Below, piece by piece: positions 1-5,275 of a DNA stretch of 5,275 nt. Under the pieces are notes generated by a model, which did no database searches, was not told the DNA's origin, and was given only the letters and a program-made list of their open reading frames with translations. Where the stretch lies: the NCBI GenBank assembly GCA_003447895.1, contig DLYC01000268.1:1234-6508 (forward strand). The letters run 5' to 3'. Each line of letters starts with the position of its first letter. Within the stretch, counting starts at the first letter, position 1. This DNA is from Lachnospiraceae bacterium (GTDB taxonomy: Bacteria; Bacillota; Clostridia; Lachnospirales; Lachnospiraceae). Made by a program: the position numbers and the translations under genes.

Positions 1-15
1 AAGGGACTGTCCCCC
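1..15. repeat. Short inverted repeat at the left edge (GGGAC-T-GTCCC), possible end of an intergenic repeat
   Basis: Bases 3-7 (GGGAC) and 9-13 (GTCCC) form a perfect 5-base inverted repeat around a single central T, followed by two more C bases. Motifs of this kind (GGGACTGTCCCC and its complement) recur from memory in clostridial intergenic DNA as parts of small dispersed repeats, some tied to IS200-like/REP-associated transposases. That link is recall, not shown here: no second copy was seen in this window and the element, if real, continues to the left. It might also simply be part of a terminator for an upstream gene. Confidence 0.3.
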
Positions 16-28
16 TGACTCACAATTC

Positions 29-57
29 TTGACTGAAAAGGGTAAAAAGACTATTCT
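29..57 (+). promoter_or_regulatory. Probable sigma-A promoter for the DegV-family gene
   Basis: TTGACT at 29-34 matches the -35 consensus at five of six bases. It is followed at a 17-base spacer by TATTCT at 52-57, which matches the -10 consensus at four of six. Transcription would begin near base 64, leaving a leader of about 39 bases before the ATG at 103. The weak point is the -10 box. A better-looking AATAAT at 63-68 is too far from TTGACT to pair with it. No operator or riboswitch is evident in the short leader. Confidence 0.5.
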
Positions 58-91
58 TATTTAATAATACTGCGTATTGGCGCTTCGGTAT

Positions 92-98
92 GGGGGGA
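92..98 (+). promoter_or_regulatory. Non-canonical ribosome binding site (GGGGGGA) of the DegV-family gene
   Basis: A run of six G then A ends 4 bases before the ATG at 103. It can pair with the CCUCC anti-Shine-Dalgarno using a G-U wobble, but it differs from the AGGAGG sites used by the other genes in this window, so initiation may be weaker here. It still supports 103 as the start because no competing start with a better site is visible. Confidence 0.55.
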
Positions 99-102
99 TA
101 GT

Positions 103-957
103 ATGAATCAAGATAAGACAGCAATACTTACGGATTCCGGCTGCGATGTGCCTCAGAATTTCAGGGAAAAATATAATATATGGATGCTCCCGCTCCGCGT
201 CATGTACCCGGAGAAGGACTATGAGGACGGCGTAAACATCGATCCCATGATGGTTTACCGCCGCTTTCCGGACGAGTATCCGAGCACTTCGACGCCGTCC
301 CTGGCGGAGGTGCAGGATATCTTTGATGAGATCAAAAAGGCCGGCTATAAGAAGATCATCGCGGTGACGATCTCCAGCGGACTGAGCGGGACCTTCAACA
401 CGATCCGTCTGGCAGCGGAGCAGCAGGATGAGCTGGAGATCTATGTGTTTGATACGAAGAACATCTCCGTCGCATCGGGTATCTGGGCCATCTGGGCTGC
501 GACGAAGCTCGAGAACGGCTGGACCTTCGGGGAGGTCATAAAGGGGCTCGAGAACAAGATCTATGACTCCAAGGTCATGTTCTATATGGATACGCTCAAG
601 TACCTCAAAAAGGGCGGGCGGATCGGAAAGGTGACCTCTGTCGTCGGGGAAGTGCTGAACCTGAAGCCGATCATCTCCTGTAATGAGGAGGGCATCTATT
701 ACACAGTGGGTCTCATCCGCGGAGCCAAGCAGGGAAAGAAGAAGCTCCTCAACGAGATGCTTCAGTTCTGCAAAGGGCATCACTGCTGGATCATTGTGGG
801 ACACGGGGCGGCCAACGAGGAAGCGGGAAAGATGCTCGAGCTCGTCGAGACGCAGCTGACAAGCAAAGAGATCCTCTTTGTAAAGCAGATCAACGCGACG
901 CTGGCGATCAATACGGGGCCCGGCCTTGTCGGCCTGTGCGCGCTTCTTGACCCGTAA
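103..957 (+). CDS. DegV/FakB-family fatty-acid-binding protein
   Basis: This 284-residue cytosolic protein has the length and motif order of the DegV family. Characterised members (FakB) hold a fatty acid for phosphorylation by the kinase FakA, feeding acyl-phosphate into phospholipid synthesis. Visible motifs are TDSGCD at residues 10-15, TSTPS at 62-66 and SSGLSGT at 91-97 (the two ligand-carboxylate loops), LKKGGRIGK at 168-176 with the conserved Arg173, LNLKPI at 185-190, VGHG at 232-235, and a C-terminal GPG at 272-274. No signal peptide or membrane segment is seen. An oddity is that the residue two before GPG, usually His in FakB proteins, is Asn270. The gene has its own promoter and stands 201 bases ahead of ilvE, so it is probably a single-gene unit. 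No fakA partner is in the window, as is common for extra DegV paralogues. The family call is firm; the bound lipid and true role are unknown. Confidence 0.93.
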   Translation: MNQDKTAILTDSGCDVPQNFREKYNIWMLPLRVMYPEKDYEDGVNIDPMMVYRRFPDEYPSTSTPSLAEVQDIFDEIKKAGYKKIIAVTISSGLSGTFNTIRLAAEQQDELEIYVFDTKNISVASGIWAIWAATKLENGWTFGEVIKGLENKIYDSKVMFYMDTLKYLKKGGRIGKVTSVVGEVLNLKPIISCNEEGIYYTVGLIRGAKQGKKKLLNEMLQFCKGHHCWIIVGHGAANEEAGKMLELVETQLTSKEILFVKQINATLAINTGPGLVGLCALLDP

Positions 958-1059
958 ACAGCGGCCAAAGCGCAGGGCCTGATTCCCGGTCGGCATGAGA
1001 ATTTTGGATAAAAATGAAAATGATTCAACATTAATATTAAGAAAGTTTCACATTTGCAC

Positions 1060-1088
1060 TGGAAAAATGAGAAACAGAGTACTATAAT
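1060..1088 (+). promoter_or_regulatory. Probable promoter of ilvE
   Basis: A perfect TATAAT at 1083-1088 lies 17 bases after TGGAAA (1060-1065), a four-of-six match to the -35 box. The DNA just upstream (about 1000-1055) is strikingly AT-rich compared with the flanking genes and includes a perfect 10-base palindrome, TTAATATTAA, at 1031-1040. Transcription would start near 1095, giving a leader of about 64 bases. That leader is too short for a T-box and carries none of its hallmarks. No convincing terminator for the preceding DegV-family gene was found in 958-1059; a small GGCC/GGCC stem near 963-980 has no T tract. Confidence 0.6.
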
Positions 1089-1144
1089 GTTTCGGTGAAT
1101 GCACCACATTAAAGTGATGAACTATAGAAAACCTAATAGCAAGC

Positions 1145-1150
1145 AGGAGG
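1145..1150 (+). promoter_or_regulatory. AGGAGG ribosome binding site that sets the ilvE start
   Basis: A perfect AGGAGG ends 8 bases before the ATG at 1159. The reading frame stays open upstream to an ATG at 1099, but that ATG has no ribosome binding site and would lie only about 4 bases after the predicted transcription start. The start at 1159 is therefore strongly preferred. Confidence 0.85.
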
Positions 1151-1158
1151 AAACAGGA

Positions 1159-2193
1159 ATGGTTGCGAAGAAAGATATTGATTGGGGAAATCTCGGGTTC
1201 AGTTATCATGTGACAGATAAGAGATATGTGTCTATGTACCAGAACGGAAAGTGGGATGACGGCGCGCTGATCTCGGATGACAAGATCGTCATGAGCGAGG
1301 ACGCGGGCGTTCTCCAGTATTCCCAGTCAGTCTTCGAGGGACTTAAGGCCTATGAGACGCAGGACGGACACATCGTATGTTTCCGCCCCGACCTCAACGC
1401 GCAGAGAATGTATGATTCCGCGCTCCGCCTCGAGATGCCCCCCTTCCCGGTGGACAGATTTGTGGAGGCGGTCAAGGAGACCGTCAGAGGGAATGAAGCA
1501 TGGGTTCCTCCGTACGGCACAGGCGCGACCCTCTATATCCGCCCTTATATGTTCGGCATCAGCCCCGTGATCGGCGTTAAGCCCGCGGACGACTACATGT
1601 TCCGCATCTTTACAACGCCCGTCGGCCCTTACTTCAAGGGCGGCGCGAAGCCGATCGTGGTCCGCGTCAGTGACTTTGACCGCGCGGCGCCGAGAGGAAC
1701 CGGCCACATCAAGGCAGGCCTCAACTACGCGATGAGCCTTCACGCGATCGTGGACGCCCACAAGGAAGGCTTTGCGGAGAATATTTACCTGGATCCCGCA
1801 ACAAGGACCAAGCTCGAGGAGACGGGCGGAGCCAATATCCTTCTGGTCGATCAGGACAACACGCTCGTGATCCCTGCTTCCGCTAGCATTCTGCCCTCCA
1901 TCACCCGTCGCTCCATCCACTACGTGGCGGAGAACTACCTGGGCATGAAGGTGGTCGAGAGAGAAGTACTCCTGTCCGAAGTCGAGAACGGCGATTTCAA
2001 GGAATGCGGCCTCTGCGGAACCGCAGCCGTCATCTCCCCGATCGGCATGATCAACGATCACGGCAAGGAGATCTGCTTCGCGAGCGGCATGGAGAAGATG
2101 GGCCCTGTTATGCAGAAACTGTACGACACCCTTACAGGCATCCAGATGGGACGGATCGAAGCTCCCGAGGGATGGATCGTGAGGATCGACTGA
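1159..2193 (+). CDS. ilvE: Branched-chain amino acid aminotransferase (type II, class IV PLP enzyme)
   Basis: The 344-residue product is a fold-type IV PLP aminotransferase of the type II (BCAT-beta) group. It interconverts leucine, isoleucine and valine with their 2-oxo acids using 2-oxoglutarate/glutamate, in the cytosol. Family landmarks are SQSVFEGLKAY at residues 55-65, RPDLNAQRM at 76-84, YIRPYMFG at 126-133, GTGHIKAGLNYA at 180-191 with Lys185 as the expected PLP Schiff-base lysine, EETGGANI at 220-227 and CGTAAVISPIG at 286-296. Length fits the family (about 340-360). The CVVC redox pair of mammalian enzymes is replaced by AVIS, while a different CxxC (Cys283/Cys286) sits just before it. 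The gene has its own promoter, a strong AGGAGG site and a stable hairpin after its stop, so it looks monocistronic. CodY or leucine control would be expected in this group, but no good operator was found. The family call is secure; in vivo direction (synthesis or catabolism) is not decided by sequence. Confidence 0.96.
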   Translation: MVAKKDIDWGNLGFSYHVTDKRYVSMYQNGKWDDGALISDDKIVMSEDAGVLQYSQSVFEGLKAYETQDGHIVCFRPDLNAQRMYDSALRLEMPPFPVDRFVEAVKETVRGNEAWVPPYGTGATLYIRPYMFGISPVIGVKPADDYMFRIFTTPVGPYFKGGAKPIVVRVSDFDRAAPRGTGHIKAGLNYAMSLHAIVDAHKEGFAENIYLDPATRTKLEETGGANILLVDQDNTLVIPASASILPSITRRSIHYVAENYLGMKVVEREVLLSEVENGDFKECGLCGTAAVISPIGMINDHGKEICFASGMEKMGPVMQKLYDTLTGIQMGRIEAPEGWIVRID

Positions 2194-2247
2194 GCCGGCT
2201 GACGGAAAGTTATCAAAACAGAAACGGGAATCTGAAAGTGTATGAAT

Positions 2248-2290
2248 ATGCCTCCCGCAAAGTCCGAAGCGGCTTTGGGGAGGCATTTAT
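2248..2290 (+). terminator. Long GC-rich hairpin after ilvE, probable intrinsic terminator
   Basis: ATGCCTCCC (2248-2256), CAAAG (2258-2262) and CCG (2264-2266) pair with CGG (2270-2272), CTTTG (2273-2277) and GGGAGGCAT (2278-2286). This gives about 17 base pairs interrupted only by single-base bulges at G2257 and T2263, with a tiny AAG loop. It lies 54 bases after the ilvE stop. The following T tract is weak (TTTAT), so termination may be partial or the stem may instead protect the 3' end of the transcript. Confidence 0.6.
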
Positions 2291-2350
2291 GCACAAAAGG
2301 CCCTGAAGGCGGCCTGCCCGGAGCCCGCAGTGGTGAAGTGCCTGCAAATA

Positions 2351-2359
2351 TGGTAAAAT
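2351..2359 (+). promoter_or_regulatory. Extended -10 promoter element ahead of the nucleotidyltransferase
   Basis: TGGTAAAAT combines the TGn extension with TAAAAT, a five-of-six match to the -10 box. The matching -35 position (2331-2336, TGGTGA) is poor, as is typical when a TGn extension is present. Transcription would start near 2366, about 30 bases before the ATG. It lies after the ilvE hairpin, so it could drive the nucleotidyltransferase and possibly iorAB as a separate unit. Confidence 0.45.
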
Positions 2360-2381
2360 AGAGCGGATTGTAAAAACACTC

Positions 2382-2389
2382 AAGGAGGT
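2382..2389 (+). promoter_or_regulatory. Strong ribosome binding site AAGGAGGT of the nucleotidyltransferase
   Basis: AAGGAGGT matches the anti-Shine-Dalgarno nearly perfectly and ends 6 bases before the ATG at 2396. This fixes the start, which also places the nucleotide-binding motif at the expected extreme N terminus. Confidence 0.85.
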
Positions 2390-2395
2390 CTGTAT

Positions 2396-3133
2396 ATGAA
2401 GGCATTAATACTGGCGGCAGGATTTGGGAAGAGGCTCCGTCCGATCACAAACACGATTCCCAAGTCTATGGTTAAGGTCAACGGGACGCCCCTTCTGTGC
2501 AACGCGCTCAACAACGTGACAGCCTGCGGCGTGACGGAGATCGGGATCGTTGTGGGCCATATGGCTGACTATATCAGGGAGCAGATCGGCGAGAGCTGGA
2601 ACGGCGTGCCTGTCCGCTATTTTGAAAACAAGAGATATCTTGAGACCAACAACGTGGTCTCTCTGTATAAGGCAGCTGAGTTCTGCGATGACGATATGAT
2701 CATGCTCGAGTGTGATATCTATTACCACAAGGAGATGATCGAGAAACTCCTGCAGGGAAAAGGAGAGTGCTCTATTCTGGTGAGTCCTTTTAATCCCGAG
2801 ACCATGGACGGGTCCGTGATCCGCGTGGACGGGGACAAGGCTTTGGAGCTGATCCTCGGAAAATGGCAGGGGGAAGATTTTGACTACGCGCCGACGCGAA
2901 AGACGGTCAACATGTACAAGTTCGAGAAGGACTTTGTCAGGAACAAATACATGCCCCTGATCCGCTGGTATGTGGAGTGCATGGGCGAGAACAGCTACTA
3001 CGAGAAAGTCCTCGGAAGCATGATGTATTACCGCGAGTGCGACTTCAGGATCGTGGAAGTTCCGGAAGAGATGTGGTGCGAGGTGGATGACGCCGCGGAT
3101 CTTGCGAGGGCAAGAGCGAGATTCGGCGAATAA
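2396..3133 (+). CDS. LicC-like nucleotidyltransferase (sugar- or choline/aminoalkyl-phosphate type)
   Basis: The 245-residue protein is a single-domain Rossmann-type NTP transferase. It begins with the nucleotide-binding signature LAAGFGKRLRPIT at residues 6-18 followed by PKSM (Lys23). ETNNVVSLY at 83-91 resembles the NNxxSLY motif of LicC, the CTP:phosphocholine cytidylyltransferase. ECDIY at 105-109 supplies the first metal-binding Asp (Asp107), and EVDDAADL at 229-236 supplies the C-terminal acidic motif that closes the family fold. Overall length and motif order match LicC and the related cytidylyltransferases of phosphonate pathways (PntC-like); sugar-1-phosphate transferases are a less likely alternative. 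The reaction would be NTP + X-phosphate to NDP-X + pyrophosphate, with X unknown. No choline kinase, transporter, phosphonate gene or glycan gene is present. The gene lies between ilvE and iorA with 63 bases to iorA, so it may be co-transcribed with iorAB. Family is confident; substrate is not. Confidence 0.88.
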   Translation: MKALILAAGFGKRLRPITNTIPKSMVKVNGTPLLCNALNNVTACGVTEIGIVVGHMADYIREQIGESWNGVPVRYFENKRYLETNNVVSLYKAAEFCDDDMIMLECDIYYHKEMIEKLLQGKGECSILVSPFNPETMDGSVIRVDGDKALELILGKWQGEDFDYAPTRKTVNMYKFEKDFVRNKYMPLIRWYVECMGENSYYEKVLGSMMYYRECDFRIVEVPEEMWCEVDDAADLARARARFGE

Positions 3134-3142
3134 CAAGGTTAG

Positions 3143-3166
3143 GGAACGGCCGTATAAACGGCCTCC
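3143..3166 (+). other. Compact hairpin in the gap before iorA
   Basis: GGCCGT (3148-3153) and ACGGCC (3158-3163) form a perfect 6-base-pair stem with an ATAA loop. It is extended by GGA (3143-3145) with TCC (3164-3166) across a two-base bulge. There is no T tract, so it is not a standard terminator. It lies 9 bases after the nucleotidyltransferase stop and 20 bases before the iorA ribosome binding site. It could be an RNA-processing or stability element separating expression of the two genes. Confidence 0.45.
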
Positions 3167-3186
3167 GAATAGAATGTGAGGTACAT

Positions 3187-3191
3187 GGAGG
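3187..3191 (+). promoter_or_regulatory. GGAGG ribosome binding site that sets the iorA start
   Basis: GGAGG ends 5 bases before the ATG at 3197. Upstream in-frame candidates, a GTG at 3176 and an ATG at 3185, either lack a good site or overlap this one. The protein beginning at 3197 also starts where the family normally begins. Confidence 0.8.
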
Positions 3192-3196
3192 AAAAA

Positions 3197-4951
3197 ATGA
3201 GTGAGAAGAAAATGATGCTCGGCAATGCGGCGATTGCCAGAGGAGTGTGGGAGGCCGGCGCCAAGGTCTCATCCGCATATCCCGGAACGCCCAGCACGGA
3301 GATCAGTGAGGAGCTGGTAAAGTATCCCGAGGTTTACGCAGAGTGGGCACCCAACGAGAAGGTGGCGGCAGAGGTGGCGATCGGCGCTTCCATCAGCGGC
3401 GTGAGATCTTTCTGCACCATGAAAATGGTGGGACTCAACGTGGCGGCAGATCCGCTGTATTCTTTCTCTTACATCGGCTGCAACGGCGGCCTGGTGGCTG
3501 TAGTGGCGGATGATCCCGGCCTGTACAGCTCCCAGAATGAGCAGGATACCAGGATGGTATGCCGCGCGGCGGCGATCCCCTGCATGGAGCCCGCGGATTC
3601 CCAGGAAGCCAAGGACTATATCAAGTATGCCTATGAGATCAGCGAGAAATTCGACACGCCGGTCATCGTAAGGACGACGACCCGCCTTGCGCACTCCCAG
3701 TGCGAAGTGGAGCTGTGCGACCGCGAGGAGATCGACGACAAGCCCTATGAGAGAAATATCCAGAAGCACGTCATGATGCCCGCCATGGCCAAAAAGCGCC
3801 ATCTCGTCGTGGAGCAGAGGATGAAGGACCTGGCAGAGTATGCCAATACGGCGCCTTTCAACAAGGTCGAGATGGGCGACATGACCCTGAACGGCAAGAA
3901 GATCGGATTCATTACGGAAGGGATCGCCTATCAGTATGTCAAAGAAGTGTGTCCGAACGCGTCGGTCTTAAAGCTCGGCATGGTCCATCCGCTTCCCAGA
4001 AAGCTCATCGAGGACTTCGCGTCCAAGGTGGATGAACTCTATATTTTCGAAGAGCTGGAGCCTGTGGTGGAAGAGCAGGTGAAGTCCTGGGGAATTTCCT
4101 GCATCGGCAAGGAGAGATTCACGATCCAGGGCGAGTACAGCGCCAACATGATCAGGGAGAGAGTCCTCGGCATGGATCTCGGGATCAAGGCTGAGCCCCA
4201 GATTCCGCCCAGACCGCCCATTCTCTGTCCCGGATGCCCGCACCGCGCCACTTTCTTCGCGCTCTCAAGGCTCAAGCTTCACGCGGCAGGCGATATCGGC
4301 TGCTACACGCTGGGAGCGCTCGCGCCTCTGTCTGTTGTCGATACGACGGTCTGCATGGGATCGAGTATCTCCTCCCTGCACGGCATGGAGAAGGCCAAAG
4401 GGCACGATTTTATCAAGAACTGGGTGGCCGTCATCGGCGACTCCACGTTCATGCACACGGGTATCAATTCCCTGATCAACATGTTCTACAACCAGTCCCA
4501 CGGAACCGTGATCATTCTGGACAACCGGACCACGGGCATGACCGGGCACCAGGACCATCCGGCAACCGGAAAGACACTCTCCGGCGAGATCGTCCCGGCG
4601 GTAGACTTCAAGAACCTGTGTAACGGCATCGGTATTACAAATGTGCATGAGGTCAATCCCTACGATCTCGACGCGCTCACAAAGATCCTCAAAGAGGAAA
4701 CGGCCAAAGACGAGCTCTCCGTCATTATCTCCAAGGCACCCTGCGCGCTCCTCAAGGACCAGAAGCATCCCTACAAGGTAGAGCCGCTTCCGGAGAAATG
4801 CGTGCACTGCGGCGCCTGCCTCAGACCCGGATGCCCCGCTCTCACCAAAAATGAGGACGGCTCGATCTCGATCGACAAGACGATGTGCAACGGATGCGGC
4901 CTCTGCAAGAGCCTGTGCAAGTTCGGCGCTCTGCAGCAGGTCAAGGCCTGA
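3197..4951 (+). CDS. iorA: Indolepyruvate ferredoxin oxidoreductase, alpha subunit
   Basis: This 584-residue cytosolic subunit carries the thiamine diphosphate site and the iron-sulfur clusters of the enzyme that converts indolepyruvate and other aryl-pyruvates, CoA and oxidised ferredoxin into arylacetyl-CoA, CO2 and reduced ferredoxin. Domain order is as expected. An N-terminal pyrimidine-binding domain (about 5-180) has AYPGTPSTE at 27-35, a transketolase-C-like middle domain spans about 235-325, and CPGCPHR at 344-350 opens the diphosphate-binding domain. The ThDP/Mg signature GDSTF is at 414-418 with LDNRTTGMTGHQ at 441-452. The C terminus is a two-[4Fe-4S] ferredoxin domain: Cys535, 538, 541 and 546 (CX2CX2CX4CP, the wider spacing typical of IorA) and Cys564, 567, 570 and 574 (CX2CX2CX3C). 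All cluster ligands are present. iorB follows 13 bases later, so the two are co-translated. Expected in anaerobes fermenting aromatic amino acids; the enzyme should be oxygen-sensitive. Confidence 0.97.
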   Translation: MSEKKMMLGNAAIARGVWEAGAKVSSAYPGTPSTEISEELVKYPEVYAEWAPNEKVAAEVAIGASISGVRSFCTMKMVGLNVAADPLYSFSYIGCNGGLVAVVADDPGLYSSQNEQDTRMVCRAAAIPCMEPADSQEAKDYIKYAYEISEKFDTPVIVRTTTRLAHSQCEVELCDREEIDDKPYERNIQKHVMMPAMAKKRHLVVEQRMKDLAEYANTAPFNKVEMGDMTLNGKKIGFITEGIAYQYVKEVCPNASVLKLGMVHPLPRKLIEDFASKVDELYIFEELEPVVEEQVKSWGISCIGKERFTIQGEYSANMIRERVLGMDLGIKAEPQIPPRPPILCPGCPHRATFFALSRLKLHAAGDIGCYTLGALAPLSVVDTTVCMGSSISSLHGMEKAKGHDFIKNWVAVIGDSTFMHTGINSLINMFYNQSHGTVIILDNRTTGMTGHQDHPATGKTLSGEIVPAVDFKNLCNGIGITNVHEVNPYDLDALTKILKEETAKDELSVIISKAPCALLKDQKHPYKVEPLPEKCVHCGACLRPGCPALTKNEDGSISIDKTMCNGCGLCKSLCKFGALQQVKA

Positions 4952-4952
4952 C

Positions 4953-4958
4953 AGGAGG
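4953..4958 (+). promoter_or_regulatory. AGGAGG ribosome binding site for iorB
   Basis: AGGAGG begins 2 bases after the iorA stop and ends 6 bases before a GTG at 4965. It supports GTG as the start codon over the in-frame ATG at 4983, which lies inside the Rossmann-like N-terminal strand. The tight placement suggests translational coupling with iorA. Confidence 0.85.
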
Positions 4959-4964
4959 TGCAAG

Positions 4965-5275
4965 GTGGAAACGAAAAATATTATGATCGTAGGTGTCGGA
5001 GGCCAGGGAACCCTTCTCACAAGCCGCATTCTCGGCGGTGTCATGGAGAACGCGGGCTACGAGGTCAAGGTCTCTGAAGTGCACGGAATGGCGCAGCGCG
5101 GAGGAAGCGTTGTGACCTTTGTCCGCTATGGTGACAAAGTCGCGGAGCCCATTGTCGAAGAGGGACAGGCGGATGTCCTGATCGCTTTCGAAAAGCTTGA
5201 GGCCATGCGCTATGCGCACTTCCTCAAAAAGGACGGCGTCCTGATCGTCAACGACTGGCGGATCGATCCCATCAG
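4965..5275 (+). CDS. iorB: Indolepyruvate oxidoreductase, beta subunit (N-terminal part, cut by the window edge)
   Basis: The frame opens with GTG and stays open for 103 codons plus two bases to the end of the window; the family is normally about 190-200 residues, so roughly half is seen. The N terminus has the glycine-rich GVGGQGT at residues 10-16, the hallmark of the gamma-type (CoA-side) domain of 2-oxoacid:ferredoxin oxidoreductases. It is followed by EVHGMAQRGGSV at 38-49, a conserved segment of this domain, and by a GQADVLIAFE-type strand near 75-84. It pairs with the IorA subunit encoded just upstream to form the active oxidoreductase. Truncation is only due to the window boundary; no frameshift is seen. 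Identity as IorB rather than another gamma subunit rests on both the motifs and the adjacent iorA. Confidence 0.95.
   Translation, partial: METKNIMIVGVGGQGTLLTSRILGGVMENAGYEVKVSEVHGMAQRGGSVVTFVRYGDKVAEPIVEEGQADVLIAFEKLEAMRYAHFLKKDGVLIVNDWRIDPI

Noticed and set aside
61..996. Minus-strand open frame of 311 codons covering the DegV-family gene
   Set aside because: It mirrors a clear, motif-bearing gene on the + strand, has a low-complexity Arg/Leu/Asp/His-rich product typical of a reverse-strand shadow, and has no supporting ribosome binding site or recognisable domain.
1000..1014. CodY-box-like sequence (AATTTTGGATAAAAA) upstream of ilvE
   Set aside because: The biology would fit, but it matches only about nine of fifteen consensus positions in AT-rich DNA, so it is not distinguishable from chance.
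1099..1158. Possible 20-residue N-terminal extension of IlvE from the ATG at 1099
   Set aside because: It lacks a ribosome binding site, lies only about 4 bases after the predicted transcription start, and the ATG at 1159 has a perfect AGGAGG at good spacing.
1089..1158. T-box or amino-acid riboswitch in the ilvE leader
   Set aside because: The leader is only about 64 bases and has no T-box sequence, specifier stem or terminator/antiterminator pair.
2405..3136. Minus-strand open frame of 243 codons almost coextensive with the nucleotidyltransferase gene
   Set aside because: The near-exact overlap is striking but explained by codon bias of the + strand gene; the product is His/Leu/Val/Asp-rich with no known motif.
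3153..3158. TATAAA as a -10 box for an independent iorA promoter
   Set aside because: The paired -35 position (ATAACA at 3130-3135) is only a four-of-six match and the TATAAA is contained within the hairpin stem-loop; the support is too weak to list as a promoter.
4265..5044. Minus-strand open frame of 259 codons across the iorA/iorB junction
   Set aside because: Both + strand genes here have complete family motifs; the reverse product shows no recognisable domain.

Overview
The window reads as ordinary chromosomal DNA from an anaerobic member of the Bacillota, most likely a Clostridia/Lachnospiraceae-type organism. The evidence is strong AGGAGG-type ribosome binding sites, sigma-A-like promoters in AT-rich gaps, moderately GC-rich coding sequence (roughly mid-50s by eye, not computed), a DegV-family protein, and an oxygen-sensitive ferredoxin-linked indolepyruvate oxidoreductase. 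The taxonomic placement is inference. All five genes are on the + strand, and the long minus-strand reading frames are shadows of them.

Layout. Bases 1-102 hold a short GGGAC-T-GTCCC inverted repeat at the very edge and a plausible promoter. Bases 103-957 encode a DegV/FakB-like fatty-acid-binding protein. A 201-base AT-rich gap with a TATAAT promoter leads to ilvE (1159-2193), a type II branched-chain aminotransferase whose start is set by an AGGAGG site rather than the upstream in-frame ATG. A 202-base gap holds a long, strong hairpin (probable ilvE terminator) and then an extended -10 promoter. Bases 2396-3133 encode a LicC-like sugar/choline-phosphate-type nucleotidyltransferase. After 63 bases containing a compact hairpin comes iorA (3197-4951). 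After 13 more bases comes iorB (GTG start at 4965), which runs off the right edge.

Function. iorA and iorB encode the two subunits of indolepyruvate:ferredoxin oxidoreductase, which oxidatively decarboxylates aryl 2-oxo acids made by transamination of aromatic amino acids, giving aryl-acetyl-CoA, CO2 and reduced ferredoxin. The nearby aminotransferase makes or uses branched-chain 2-oxo acids, so the neighbourhood has an amino-acid/2-oxo-acid theme, but ilvE appears to be a separate transcription unit. The DegV protein and the nucleotidyltransferase have no obvious link to that theme. No mobile element gene, CRISPR array, tRNA, rRNA, T-box or riboswitch was recognised. I do not see a clear undescribed system here. 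The points most worth a second look are the Asn in place of the usual His in the DegV GPG motif, the isolated LicC-like nucleotidyltransferase directly ahead of iorAB, and the structured RNA elements in the two gaps flanking it.
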